Source of the DNA: Cryptomeria japonica | Lineage: Eukaryota; Streptophyta; Pinopsida; Cupressales; Cupressaceae | Assembly (NCBI RefSeq): GCF_030272615.1 | Contig: NC_081414.1 | Location: 821,433,896 to 821,497,895, forward strand | DNA length: 64,000 nt | Direction: 5' to 3' | Shown here: positions 45,072-55,232 of the stretch, piece by piece | Layout of the letters: the number at the start of each line of letters is the position of its first letter | Position numbering within the stretch: the first letter of the stretch is position 1 | The notes under the pieces: generated by a model | The model's input: only the letters and a program-made list of their open reading frames with translations | Told to the model about the DNA's origin: nothing | The model's database searches: none | Translations under genes and position numbers: made by a program

Positions 45072-46310
45072 TGTTGGACATTTGGTGGAATTTATTATGT
45101 GTTACATTGATGTTTTGTCATTGATGCCAACACTAGGTGTTTGGGTGCTTTACCAACACCCTTCTGGTCCTGGTAGGATGAGTGGTTTTTGGTTGGTTTG
45201 GATCTGGCATGATCCGATAGGCTCAAGTATGATTTGTTTATGGAATTGGCTTATTCATGATACTCATGTTCATATTCAGGAAGTTGGTTTTGGTCTTGTG
45301 ATCGGATGCTATTATGTTTTCTTACAACCTTGGCTTCTAGTTCCGACGAGTGTTTCACCGGTAGAGCTTTTGATGAAGATCTTTGATGAATTGCATAAGT
45401 GGTGTTGGTGCAACTTCTGGTGGAGTTTCAAGATGTTGTTGGTGATCATATTAGAGACTTGGCGGACGGAGATCATTGCTTTAGCGTTTGGACCTATATT
45501 GGGTCCTGGTTTGTCTAGATTATGGACTAGTTTAATGAAGCATGTGGGTTGGACCTCTCAATGTGTTTCCAAGATGTCTTATGTGTTGGATATTATTAGT
45601 TTGATCTAAGGCCGACATGCTTTGTAATTATGTATTTGGTTTATTGTCTGGTGGCTGACCTGATTGGTTATGGTCGAGGGTTTGTATATATGATGTAAGA
45701 TCTCATTGTAGATCATCATGACCATAATCATGGTATGGGAAATGGACATGTAATGTTTGAATAACGTAATATCATTCATGAAGAGGATTTGGTCGATCAT
45801 AGGAGATTGAATTGGGTTTATGTAAGAGGATTTATTCCTCCGGTATTGAGCTCAATCAGAATTGTACTCACGCATAGGAGATGCTATCTTTGCAGTTCAA
45901 ACACTTCTCTGGATTGTAGTCTAGATTTCTATGTAGTTAATGAGACTCCTTTTGTGATGAGAAGTGCTCTCTAGGTTGTTGGCCTTCCTACAAATGCAGA
46001 CCCCTCAATTGTAATTTACATACTTACTGCAGAAGTATTATTTGACTGTGGGTAGTCTTCCCACCGTGGTTTTTCCCTTTACCGGGTTTTCCACGTATAA
46101 ATCTTGGTGTCATGTGGATGGTATTTATTCTGTGATTACTATTTATGCTTAGTTGGTTTAACTGCTACTCTGGTATTTTTTTAAGCATTCTGATATTAAT
46201 GTTTTGGGTTATGGTATTATTTTTTTTAATTGCTAATGGTTCCGGTAATCTGTGACAATTGATTCAGCCCCCCTTCTTAGTTGTCTTCTAGTTATTTGTA
46301 TTGTCTAACA
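45072..46310 (+). repeat. CopE 5' LTR
   Basis: The LTR is 1239 bp, TGTTGGACATTTGG...TTGTCTAACA. It has CATTGATGCCAA at about 45119, AGGGTTTGTATATATG (telo-box-like plus TATA) at 45678, the CCGTGGTTTTTCCC / GGGTTTTCCACG pair at 46064-46096, and the stem GACAATTGA (46254-46262) / TTAGTTGTC (46277-46285). Confidence 0.92.
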
Positions 46311-46311
46311 G

Positions 46312-46361
46312 TTGGTATCAGAGATTTGGTCCTCTCTATAGAAATCTTAACCGCTTGAGGA
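46312..46361 (+). other. CopE primer-binding site and leader stem
   Basis: TTGGTATCAGAG is at 46312. The stem TCCTC (46330-46334) / GAGGA (46357-46361) precedes the gag ATG at 46369. Confidence 0.85.
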
Positions 46362-46368
46362 AGATCCT

Positions 46369-47600
46369 ATGGTGACTAACAGTTCAAGTTCATCCAGTTC
46401 ATCTCAAGCTATCTTTTGGAGAGATATTCCTTGGCTTGATCGAACAAATTAAACAGTATGGAAGATAAGGATGGAGACTCATCTGAGATGTCTTGGCAAA
46501 GAGATTTGGGAGATCACAGACAATAGTGTCACACCTTATAATCCAGAATCTGGAAATCCTCCTCCGGCAAACCTTCATAAGGAGCTTGAGAATGATTGTA
46601 GAGTAAGAGACACCCTCTTGTGTGCACTTTCTGATCAACAAATAATGGGATTAATCGACAAATCATCTGGAAAGGCTATATGAGAGAAGTTGGAGACTCT
46701 TAATGAATGTGACCCTATATTGAAGATTGCTAAAATTGATGGTTACCAGGTGAGATATCAAAACCTGAAGATGGAAGAAGATGAAAGGATTATTGCATTC
46801 ATGGAAAGGGTAAATGAGATTGTTATGGGAATTCAATGTTGTGGTGGAACTCTAAGAGAAGATGAAATTGTATCTAAAGTTCTGAGAGCCTTACCACTGG
46901 CTTACAAGATGATGGCTACTGCTATTAATGAGTTGAGAATAATGGCTAATACATCTTTCAACAAAGATACTTTGGTTGGAAAACTATCTACTTTTGAACT
47001 TGAAGAATTTGAACCTTCTGGAGCTGTGAAGACTGAACCTGCTTTTCATGCATCTGCATCAACAACTAGTAGGCAAGATTGGAAAGCTTAATATGAGAAG
47101 GAATTGGATGATATGAAGAGAGAAGATGAATAATTTGAGCAACTTGAGGCACTATTTGCTAGAAGAGTACCTAAAAGACCAATAGGAAGTAAGTATGAAG
47201 GAAACACACCTTTTAAATGTTTTGCATGTAATAAGATTGGTCATTTTTCATCTAGATGTCCTGAAAGGAATTCAAGATTTAAAGAAAGAGTTAGAGTATC
47301 ATTTAAGCCTAACCCTGGATATCAGAACAAGTATAAGTACAAGAAAAACATAGACAAATCATGCTACATAGCGGACAAGGAAGGCATTACTGATTTTGAT
47401 GATGAACCAGTAGAAGACTCTACTAGTGGTTCCAACAATGGGAAGGAATGGGTGTTCTTGGCTATCAAGGAAGATATTCTGGCACTAGAAGAGAATGTAC
47501 CTAAAGAGAAGGCACTTGCTGCTAAAATTGAAGACAAGGATGAATCGGTAATTGATAGAAGTTGTTCACATCATATGACTGGAGATAAAGGGAAGTTTCT
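46369..47600 (+). pseudogene. gag: CopE gag and protease
   Basis: MVTNSSSSSSSSQ at 46369 opens one frame that can be followed to the protease through four stops (46450, 46681, 47089, 47131). The Ser run is distinctive. The copia gag domain (VWKIRMETHLRCLG, MEEDERIIAFMERVNEIV) is followed by the zinc knuckle CFACNKIGHFSSRC at about 47219-47260. Protease: the catalytic DSG motif is changed to DRS (VIDRSCSHHMTGDKGKF), so the enzyme should be dead. The frame shifts near 47605. Confidence 0.91.
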
Positions 47601-48545
47601 ATCTTTGGCGATCTAGTTATATATGGAGATGACAAGCATGTATGATCAAAGGAAAAGGAACTATATCATTGGATGGTAAGAACAATATTGACAATGTTTA
47701 TTATGTTGAAGGTTTAAGGCATAATATTTTGAGTGTAGGACAATTGGTGGATAAGGGATTTCAATTACATTTCAAGGATGGAAAATGCAAAATCATTAAC
47801 AGATCTAGTTTGGAGATTGCAAACGACACACAAACAAAAGGTAATATATTTTATTTAAATTCTGGTGAGAAGACATGTTTGATTACATAGATCGATGAGA
47901 GTTGGCTAAGGCATAAAAAGTTGTGTCATGTGAATTTTGATTTTATTGTGAAGATCATTTCAACTAAGGCATTTAGAGATATAGCTAAGATTGTGAAGCC
48001 CTATAATCTGATATGTAAAGAATGTCAAATGGGTAAACATGTCGGAACCTCTTTTTGGAGTATATAAGATAAATCTAATGATGTTCTTGATCTTATTCAT
48101 ACTGATTTGTGTGGCCCTGTTAGAGTCAAAAAAATTCAAGGTGATAGATATTTCATGCTAATCATTGATGATTATTCTAGAATGATGTGGGTTACATTTT
48201 TAAAGGAGAAATATGAGGCATTTGAAAAGTTTAAAATCTTTAAGGCTAAAGTGGAAATTGAGACAGGATTGAAGATTAAATGTTTGAGGTTGGATCATGG
48301 TGGATAATTGACATCCGGCGAGTTTAATAAATTTTGTGAGAAGAATGGTAAAAGAAGAGAATTTTCTGCTCCCCAGACACCTCAGCAGAATGAAGTTGTG
48401 GAAAGGAAGAACCGAACTATCTTGGATACTACTAGAACAATGGTGATGGAAGTAGTGAGCACAATGGTTTATACATTCAGAAGAGTACATATCAAAGGAG
48501 AAATTGGTAAGAAACCTTATGAATTATGGTTTGGCAATACACCTT
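47601..48545 (+). pseudogene. CopE integrase, C-terminal part lost
   Basis: MIKGKGTISLDG and ILSVGQLVDKGF precede a TAG at about 47888. The zinc finger WLRHKKLCHVNFD with CKECQMG is complete. TDLCGPV carries the first Asp, LRLDHGG the second, then a TAA at 48305. NEVVERKNRTI carries the Glu. About 12 codons are missing between TRTMVMEV and VSTMVYTF. The sequence stops matching integrase after ELWFGNTP at about 48540, where LTR-K begins. Confidence 0.9.
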
Positions 48546-49460
48546 ATTCAGCAGAGTACATATCATTTCCTGCAACTCCATTGAAGACGGTTTAAAACCA
48601 ATTTTCACCAAAATCTTCATAACTTCCACAATTATAATAAAAAACATCTCAGACCAAATGGAAAAGAAAGAGGGTTCACATATATTTCCAATAAATCTAT
48701 TTATAGGTCATAATTATTCATTATGAGTCCATACCATCCACCGCAACATGACTATTCTCAGGAAACCTCAAATCTGCAATCAACAACTTTCACCAAACAT
48801 TCCATAACTTCTTCATTTTTAAAGATAATCACTCCAAACAAAAAGGAAAAGAAAGGTAATTCACATATATAACTATCCATTATATATATACAAAGGTTTT
48901 CAAGCCATACATGGTCGTACAAGGCCTGGAACCAACATAAAAATTGGAAAGCCAATCAAAATGACAATAGTAGAATGCACCAAAACGTATCAAAATGTTC
49001 TCCTTTCTTCCCTTTCTTCCCTTTCTGATTTGGAATGACCATAAAATTCCTTTTTATGGACTCTTGGTCAGTTTTGAATTTACAACTACCTCTCATAACC
49101 AACTTTTAACCCCTTTTGTAACTTTTGTTACATTTTTGCAACTTTGCTTGACAACATTTACACTTTTGCACAAATGACTTCATGGATTTATAAAAACCTT
49201 AAATACATGTCCAAATGATCATTTAACAATATTATACATGCTTATTACCATTTCAAGGGTCATTTCACAATTTTTAACCCATTTGACCAATTAAGACCTT
49301 AACTAGGACATTTTGACAATTTTTTACAAATGGCTGTAATTATCCTTACATATTGATTCACCATGACTTAAAATGAACATAAAAATTCAAATGTGATTGA
49401 ATTTACTCATGAATTGTATTTTATCTTCTTGTAGCCTCTTGGTGCTTAGGTACTCCTGCA
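48546..49460 (-). repeat. LTR-K 3' LTR, truncated
   Basis: 48557-49210 matches 50447-51104, and 49218-49460 matches 52768-53009, with few differences. The right end is CTCCTGCA. The part matching 49945-50446 is missing. Confidence 0.88.
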
Positions 49461-49944
49461 CCATACTCCCGACCTTGAAATGTTTCCATGTCCCATGGAA
49501 ATGCTCTGGTTAAGAATCGACAAACAAAACTGTGCCTCTTTGTCTTCATCAATGGATTGATGCCTCCGTTGCCCTCTGTCTATCCTTCAACTGTGACTCC
49601 TATCAATTAAGTGTATGCTGGTTGCCTCTAAGGTTCATCTCTAATCTGAAGTCCACTCCTCCATGCTTCTACAAACACCAATAACCTCTGTCCCTCACCT
49701 GGGAGTCCCTTCATGCCACTCTCCCCAGGACTTTTGGCAACACCCAATGAACCATCTTCTTTGGCCATCTTGACAAACCTTCCAGTCTGTCCACATGCAG
49801 TGAGTGAATGTGCACTTGTAACCATAAAAACTCAATAACAATAATCAAATCCAAAACCTTTGCTCAACCCAAAATCCTAGAGTAGATTGCCTCTTTTGGA
49901 TCTCTATCCACATGCTTAGAATCTTCTGAGCTCTGATACCAATT
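49461..49944 (-). other. LTR-K internal region, 484 bp
   Basis: The region holds the primer-binding site (49930-49942) next to the right LTR and a purine tract next to the left one. A 65-codon ORF (49825-49628, MVTSAHSLTACGQTGR) has no recognisable domain. It is GC-richer than its surroundings, so it may be a small captured exon or packaging sequence. No gag or pol motif is present in any frame. Confidence 0.6.
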
Positions 49945-51109
49945 TGATGCAGAGCATCTTGGAAAACCAATCCTATCATGTTGATCCATCCATATTTTCA
50001 TCATGAGAACAATTCATTAGAGGAATATTTCATCATACTTCAACAATTAGTCAATCAAGAAAATATAAACTTAATCTAGGTATCAAACTTGCCAACTGGC
50101 TATCCCCTTGGATAGACCTGTACACAGAGGTTTATAAATCTCTAACTAGATACAAACACCTGAATACCTTCAGTCAAACCCTGAATAACTGGATTACAAA
50201 AAATATATCCAAAAATTATCAACATCCAATGGTTAGATTAAAAAATATGGCCGCTACATTGAGATCCATTTATGTTGTCCCCAAACAAAGCATGTGCATG
50301 TCAGTCCGCCTAGGGCATCAAATATCTTTCAAAAAACAAACCCAAATGATCCCAAAATAATTTCACATGAACCCTTTATGTATTTAATTTCATAATATGT
50401 AATCCATTAAATTTTCCACTGGTTTAATCATTATATAAAGACAAATCATTTCCTGCAACTCCATTGAAGACAGTTTAAAACCAATTTTGACCGAAATCTT
50501 CATAACTTCCACAAATATAAACAAAAATGTCTGAGACCAAAAGGAAAAGAAAGAGGATTCACATATATTTCCAATAAATCTATTTATATGTCATAATTAT
50601 TCCATATTAGTTCATACCATATGCCGCAACATGACTGTTCTCAAGAAACCTCAAATCTGCAATCAACAACTTTCACCAAAATTTCCATAACTTTTTCATT
50701 TCTAAAGATAATAACTCCAAACCAAAAGGAAAAGAAAGGTAATTCATATATCTAACTATCCATTATATATATACAAATTTTTCCAAGCCATACATGGTCG
50801 TACAAGGCCTAGAACCAACATAAAAACTGGAAAGCCAATCAAAATGACAATGGTAGAATGCACCAAAACGTATCAAAATGTTCTCCTTTCTTCCCTTTCT
50901 TCCCTTTCTAATTTGGAATGACCATAAAATGCCTTTTTATAGACGTTTGGTTAGTTTTGACCTTACAACTACCTCTCATAACCAACTTTTAACCCCTTTT
51001 GCAACTTTGCTTGACAACATTTTGTTGTCAAGTTGACAACTTTTACACTTTTTTACAAATGACCTCATGGCTTGATAAAAAGATTCAATACATGTCCAAA
51101 TAACCATTT

Positions 51110-52767
51110 TGATAACTCAATGATGAACCACTAGTACCAAACCAGTACTGAGAGGGGGGGGGTGAATTAGTACAAACACAAATACAATCCAAAACCGGTT
51201 TGACAGTAAATTCTCCAAGTGACTGACAAACAGGGATACCGGTAAAACAAAGTGCAACTGGTATCATCCAGTATAGCTCAATCAGTCATGAACCGGTCAC
51301 TCAATAAGCTTTCCTCTTAGCTCAATACTATAGTATCATTATATTCTCATGCATAAACAAGTAAACTTAACCATCAGATCTTCACAACAGTGAGTTCAAT
51401 ATGTTTTATAGATAGGCATAAAACATAGAACCTTCATGTGCTTAACAGGTAAAACAAAGCATCACAAGAAAAAAGCATTTCACATGACACACATATTTTT
51501 TCATGTGGAAACCCAACTGGGAAAAACCACGGTGGGGATGAATACCCACAAGCTTCTTTTTGAACTCTTTAGAAGTCTGCTCTGTTAGGAGCTTTGTCTG
51601 GTTAAGGACATTACAATAGGTTCTGGTAGGAACCGATCCTGTTAGGGATCACCCGGTTAAGGGATACCCAGTTAAGGGTTAAACCCGGTAGGGTCACCTT
51701 GTTAGAGGATTTCAAGAACTCAATAGCTGAAAGGATCTCCTAAGCTCTCTAGCTTCTCAGGACTCATTAGCCTCGAGTTACCCGATTAAGGGATTTGAAT
51801 CAAGCCGGTTAAGACCACCCGATTTAAGGGATTTTGAATCAAGCCAGTTAAGGCTACCTTGTTAGGGGATTTTACAACTGTTGAAGTGGTTAGAGATCAA
51901 CAGGTATTACAATGATCTGTTAACAACACTCAATGCTAATGCAGATCCATTTAGGCTCCTCTTTTCCTTCTGCACATTCACTTTGCAGGTATCTCTTCTC
52001 TCCTTTGGTCTGGCAAGAATTACGTATCACTTCCCTTGGATACACACTCACAACTTTTGCCAACAACCTTAGAAAGAAACACAACATCGACCTTATAGGA
52101 AACATATAGGTTGGTAGCAAAAACCCTAAACCCTAAACCTATTAGGTTAAGCAATTCAAGTGGTTCAATCCTGACTGTTGAATCATACTGCATTAAATGC
52201 AACAATCTTGAATCGATCTCAAGACATTCTCCATCATCCATTATCCATCGATTTCTTGGTGGCTGATAACTCAAGACGCATTATCACCGTTTGACATACT
52301 TCACACATTTCTGAGGTAGACAAGAATAGTCTTCTTCATGCAAGATCCTTCACGCGCATAGAGCTTACGTGGCAACACGATCTGTCCTCCATCATACTAC
52401 TAACTCATCACATAGAGATCACCGATTGAGTCACATAGACTTGAGGTACACCAACTGGAAATCCTGAAGTGGAAGCTACCTACCAACCGGTAGTCATACA
52501 ATGCTTCCATGTGCCAGTTCCCATAACTACATGCTGGTTCACCTTGAACAAATATGCCACTTCACTTTCCTTGAACAAATATGTCGCTTCACTTTCCTTG
52601 AACAAATATGCCGCTTCACTTTGGCATATAAACCAGTGCATACATATGCCGGTTCCTCTCTCTCTCTTCACTTATCACATGTGCCGGTTCACACCATGTC
52701 TCATATTGACATCAATGAAAACATACAATATCATTATGTCTTCATGCCGGTTCACATAATGCTAACA
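51110..52767 (-). repeat. sLTR-L: solo LTR of the CopB family
   Basis: The minus strand reads TGTTAGCATTATG...GAGTTATCA and aligns with the CopB LTR over its length, including the C-run hairpin (GTACTGA 51145-51151 / TTAGTAC 51167-51173), the GTTAAGGG-type array (51590-51880) and a telo-box pair AAACCCTAAACCCTAAA at 52121. A perfect 5-bp duplication CATTT flanks it (51105-51109, 52768-52772). A solo LTR arises by recombination between the two LTRs of a full element. Confidence 0.93.
52542..52622. repeat. Three tandem 27-bp units in sLTR-L
   Basis: CCTTGAACAAATATG followed by CC(A/G)CTTCACTTT-type sequence is repeated three times without a gap (52542, 52569, 52596), with two or three base differences. 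The CopB LTR copies have related single units only, so this is a private expansion. Confidence 0.88.
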
Positions 52768-53009
52768 CATTTAACAATCTTATGCATGCTTATTACCATT
52801 TCAAGGGTCATTTCACAATTTTTAACCCATTTGACCAATTAAGACCTTAACTAGGACAATTTGACAATTTTTTTACAAATGGCTCTAATTAGCCTTACAT
52901 ATTGATTCACCGTGACTTAAAATGAACATAAAAACTCAAATCTAATTGAATTTAATCATGAATTGTATTTTATCTTCTTGTAGCCTCTTGGTTCTTAGGT
53001 ACTCTTGCA

Positions 53010-54408
53010 CCAAATGGGTTTTTAGAAATAAATTGATGAGGATGGTCAAGTTATAAGGAATAAGGCTAGTTTGGTTTGTAAAAGGTATTCTCGGAAGGAA
53101 GGAATTGATTATGGAGAGACGTTTGCACCTGTAGCTAGGATTGAAGCTCTAATATTATTTCTTGCCTATGCTGGTCATAAGAACTACAAAGTTTATCATA
53201 TGGATGTTAAGTGTGCATTTTTCAATGGGGATCTTGATGAGGAAGTTTATATTGAGAAACCTCATGGGTTTTCACTATCAGATGATACAAACATGGTGTG
53301 CAGGGTAACGAAAGTTTTATATGGATTGAAACAAGCACCTAGAGCTTGGTATGCAAGGTTGGATAAATATCTTTTGAAGCTTGGTTTTAGTAAGGGTAAT
53401 GCTGACAATAATTTATATTATAAGATCACTAATGATGATATACTGATTATTGAAGTATTTTTTGATGACATTATTTTCGGACGTGAAGATATGTTATGCA
53501 TGGAATTTTCTAAGAATATGGAGAAAGAATTTGAAATGTCCATGATTGGAGAGATGATATTTTTCTTTGGTTTGTAGATTACTCAAAATGACAAAGGTAT
53601 TTTCATTTGTCAAACTAAGTATGCTAAGGAATTGTTGAAAATTTTTGGTATGGGAGATTCTAAACCAGTAAGTACTCCTATGGTTACAAGTTAGAAATTG
53701 ACAAGGAAAGATGTTTCTGCATTGGTAAATCCTACAAGATACAAATCTATGACTGGAGGTCTTCTTTATTTGACTCGGACTAGGATTGACATAATTAATG
53801 TTGTTTGTACTGTATCAAGATTTCAGAGTGATCCTAGAGAATATCATGAGAGTGCAGTGAAAAAGATTTTTAGATACTTGCAAGGTACATCATAATATGG
53901 TTTGTGGTACCCTAAAGATGATAAATTTACTTTATATGCATATACAGATGTTGATTGGGCTGGAGATGTTGATGACTGGAAAAGTACTTCTAGTGGAGCT
54001 TTCTTTCTTGGAAATAAGTTGGTTTCATGGATCAACAAGAAACAAACATGTACTTATTTATCTATTGTTGAAGTTGCGTATCTTGCTACTGCTACTAACT
54101 GTACACAGGTTTTATGGATGAACAAATTGAAGGATATAAAGGAGGATTGTAATAGATTGATAGTTATTCACTGTGATAACTCTGATGCTATTGATATATC
54201 AAAGAGTCCGGTATTTCATTCCAAGACAAAGCACATATCTATCAAGTACAACTTTTTGAAGGAAAAGGTGGAAGCAAATGAAGTTAGACTGGTTTATGTG
54301 AACATTAAAGAGTAGATTGCAGATATCTTCACTAAACCTTTGCCCAAGGAATCATTTGAGTACTTCAGAGATAGATTAGGGGTCACTGCCCCTCTGACAA
54401 AGATCTGA
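53010..54408 (+). pseudogene. CopE reverse transcriptase and RNase H
   Basis: It begins abruptly at TKWVFRNK. A one-base shift near 53035 precedes the open RT stretch 53071-53577: [25 protein letters not shown] and FFDDIIFG, where Phe replaces the usual Val of FVDD. It ends FFGL-stop-IT. RNase H (53698-54408): YTDVDWAGDVDDWKS, SWINKKQT, then SIVEVAYLA in place of STTEAEYVA, which removes the catalytic Glu, CDNSDAIDISKS, HSKTKHISIKYNF and KE-stop-IADIFTKPLP. Three other stops are single transitions. Confidence 0.92.
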
Positions 54409-54810
54409 TTGATACGGTTTGGAATTAGTCTAGTATGCATTATCAGAGATGTTTTTCATTCCAACACTAATGTGGGGATGCTACTACTTAGGTTAAGTAG
54501 TCAGCTTTGTAATTCAATAGTTTTTTTTTTTTGCTTTGATATTCTTGTTAGATTTTTGGCCTTGATGTCAAAGGGGGAGAGATATTGATGTAAAAAAGAA
54601 AAAGAAAGGGGGAGAGATATATGTACAATTGAAAGGTTTACAGAGATATCATTCACAGGTGACATTTGGTCTTTGTTTTGGAACTTCATTGCTACATCTA
54701 TATGTGGGAGATTGTTGGTTGTGTTCCATTAAGGGGAGACTTGTTTGGCATTTCTTGTTACGTAGATGTTTCTCACATCTAGTGTTGTCATCAATGCCAT
54801 ATGGGGAGAT
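54409..54810 (+). other. CopE 3' untranslated region with serial polypurine tracts
   Basis: No gene. Purine tracts occur at 54571, 54604, 54705, 54731 and finally 54801, abutting the LTR. CTTGATGTCAAAGGGGGAGAG at 54560 repeats the motif seen in CopA. A T/G-rich run is at 54521. Confidence 0.8.
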
Positions 54811-55232
54811 TGTTGGCCATTTGGTGAAATTGATTATGTGTTGCATTGATGTTTTGTCATTGATGCCAACACTAGCTATTTGGATGATTTACCATCACCC
54901 TTATGGTCCCAATAGGATGAGTGGTTTCTGGTTGGTTTGGATCGGACATGATCTGGTAGGCTCAGATATGATTTGGTTATGGAATTGGCCAGTGAGTAAA
55001 TATTGTGGGTCCCACCGAGGATTTTCCCCTACCGAGTTTCCTCGCCAAAAATATTTGTGTTATGGTGTGCATTGATGGTTATACTATTATTTATGTTTAT
55101 TGCTTTATTCATTGTTTACCGATACATTAATTTGGGTTGTAAAGTTGCAAACAAGTTTAAATCTTTTGTTTATAGGTTAGACACTGATTCACCCCCCTCT
55201 TAGTGTCTTCGGGACTGATCATGTATCTAACA
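54811..55232 (+). repeat. CopE 3' LTR, chimeric and shortened (422 bp)
   Basis: The first about 180 bp match the start of the CopE 5' LTR. From about 55000 the sequence is the last about 230 bp of a different LTR family: CGAGGATTTTCCCC / GTTTCCTCG, stem GACACTGA (55180-55187) / TTAGTGTC (55200-55207), end TCTAACA. The join near GGAATTGGCCAGTGAG replaces about 1 kb of the expected LTR. Confidence 0.82.

Larger units (their letters stand above)
48541..53009 (-). mobile_element. LTR-K: short non-autonomous LTR element in CopE
   Basis: Two direct copies of a 1.4-kb LTR (right copy 49945-53009 including sLTR-L; left copy 48546-49460, lacking about 500 bp at its left end) flank only 484 bp of internal DNA. 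The primer-binding site at 49930-49942 (minus strand TTGGTATCAGAGC) sets the orientation. There is no gag or pol, so it must rely on proteins from another element. Its left end is truncated together with part of CopE pol. Confidence 0.82.
49945..53009 (-). repeat. LTR-K 5' LTR, interrupted by sLTR-L
   Basis: It runs from TGATGCAG at 49945 to CTTGCA at 53009. Removing sLTR-L and one duplication leaves about 1.40 kb. The right end meets CopE RT at the Thr-Lys-Trp codons. Confidence 0.85.
45072..55232 (+). mobile_element. CopE: Ty1/copia element interrupted by LTR-K
   Basis: The 5' LTR is 45072-46310. Gag, protease and integrase run to about 48540. LTR-K occupies 48541-53009. RT, RNase H and the 3' untranslated region follow, with a chimeric 3' LTR at 54811-55232. 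About 0.6 kb of pol between the integrase C-terminus and the RT start is missing at the LTR-K site. The pentamers outside the LTRs (ACAAT left, CTAGG right) do not match, in keeping with a rearranged 3' end. Confidence 0.9.

Noticed and set aside
45082-45609. Open frame of 175 codons on the plus strand
   Set aside because: It lies wholly inside the CopE 5' LTR, has no domain, and its composition (Trp-rich) is what LTR sequence gives when translated.
52121-52140. Telomere-like repeats AAACCCTAAACCCTAAA
   Set aside because: Only two or three units, at the promoter position of an LTR; a telo-box, not an interstitial telomere.
54629-55075. Open frame of 148 codons on the plus strand
   Set aside because: It spans the CopE 3' untranslated region and LTR junction and repeats the LTR translation seen at 45082; not a gene.
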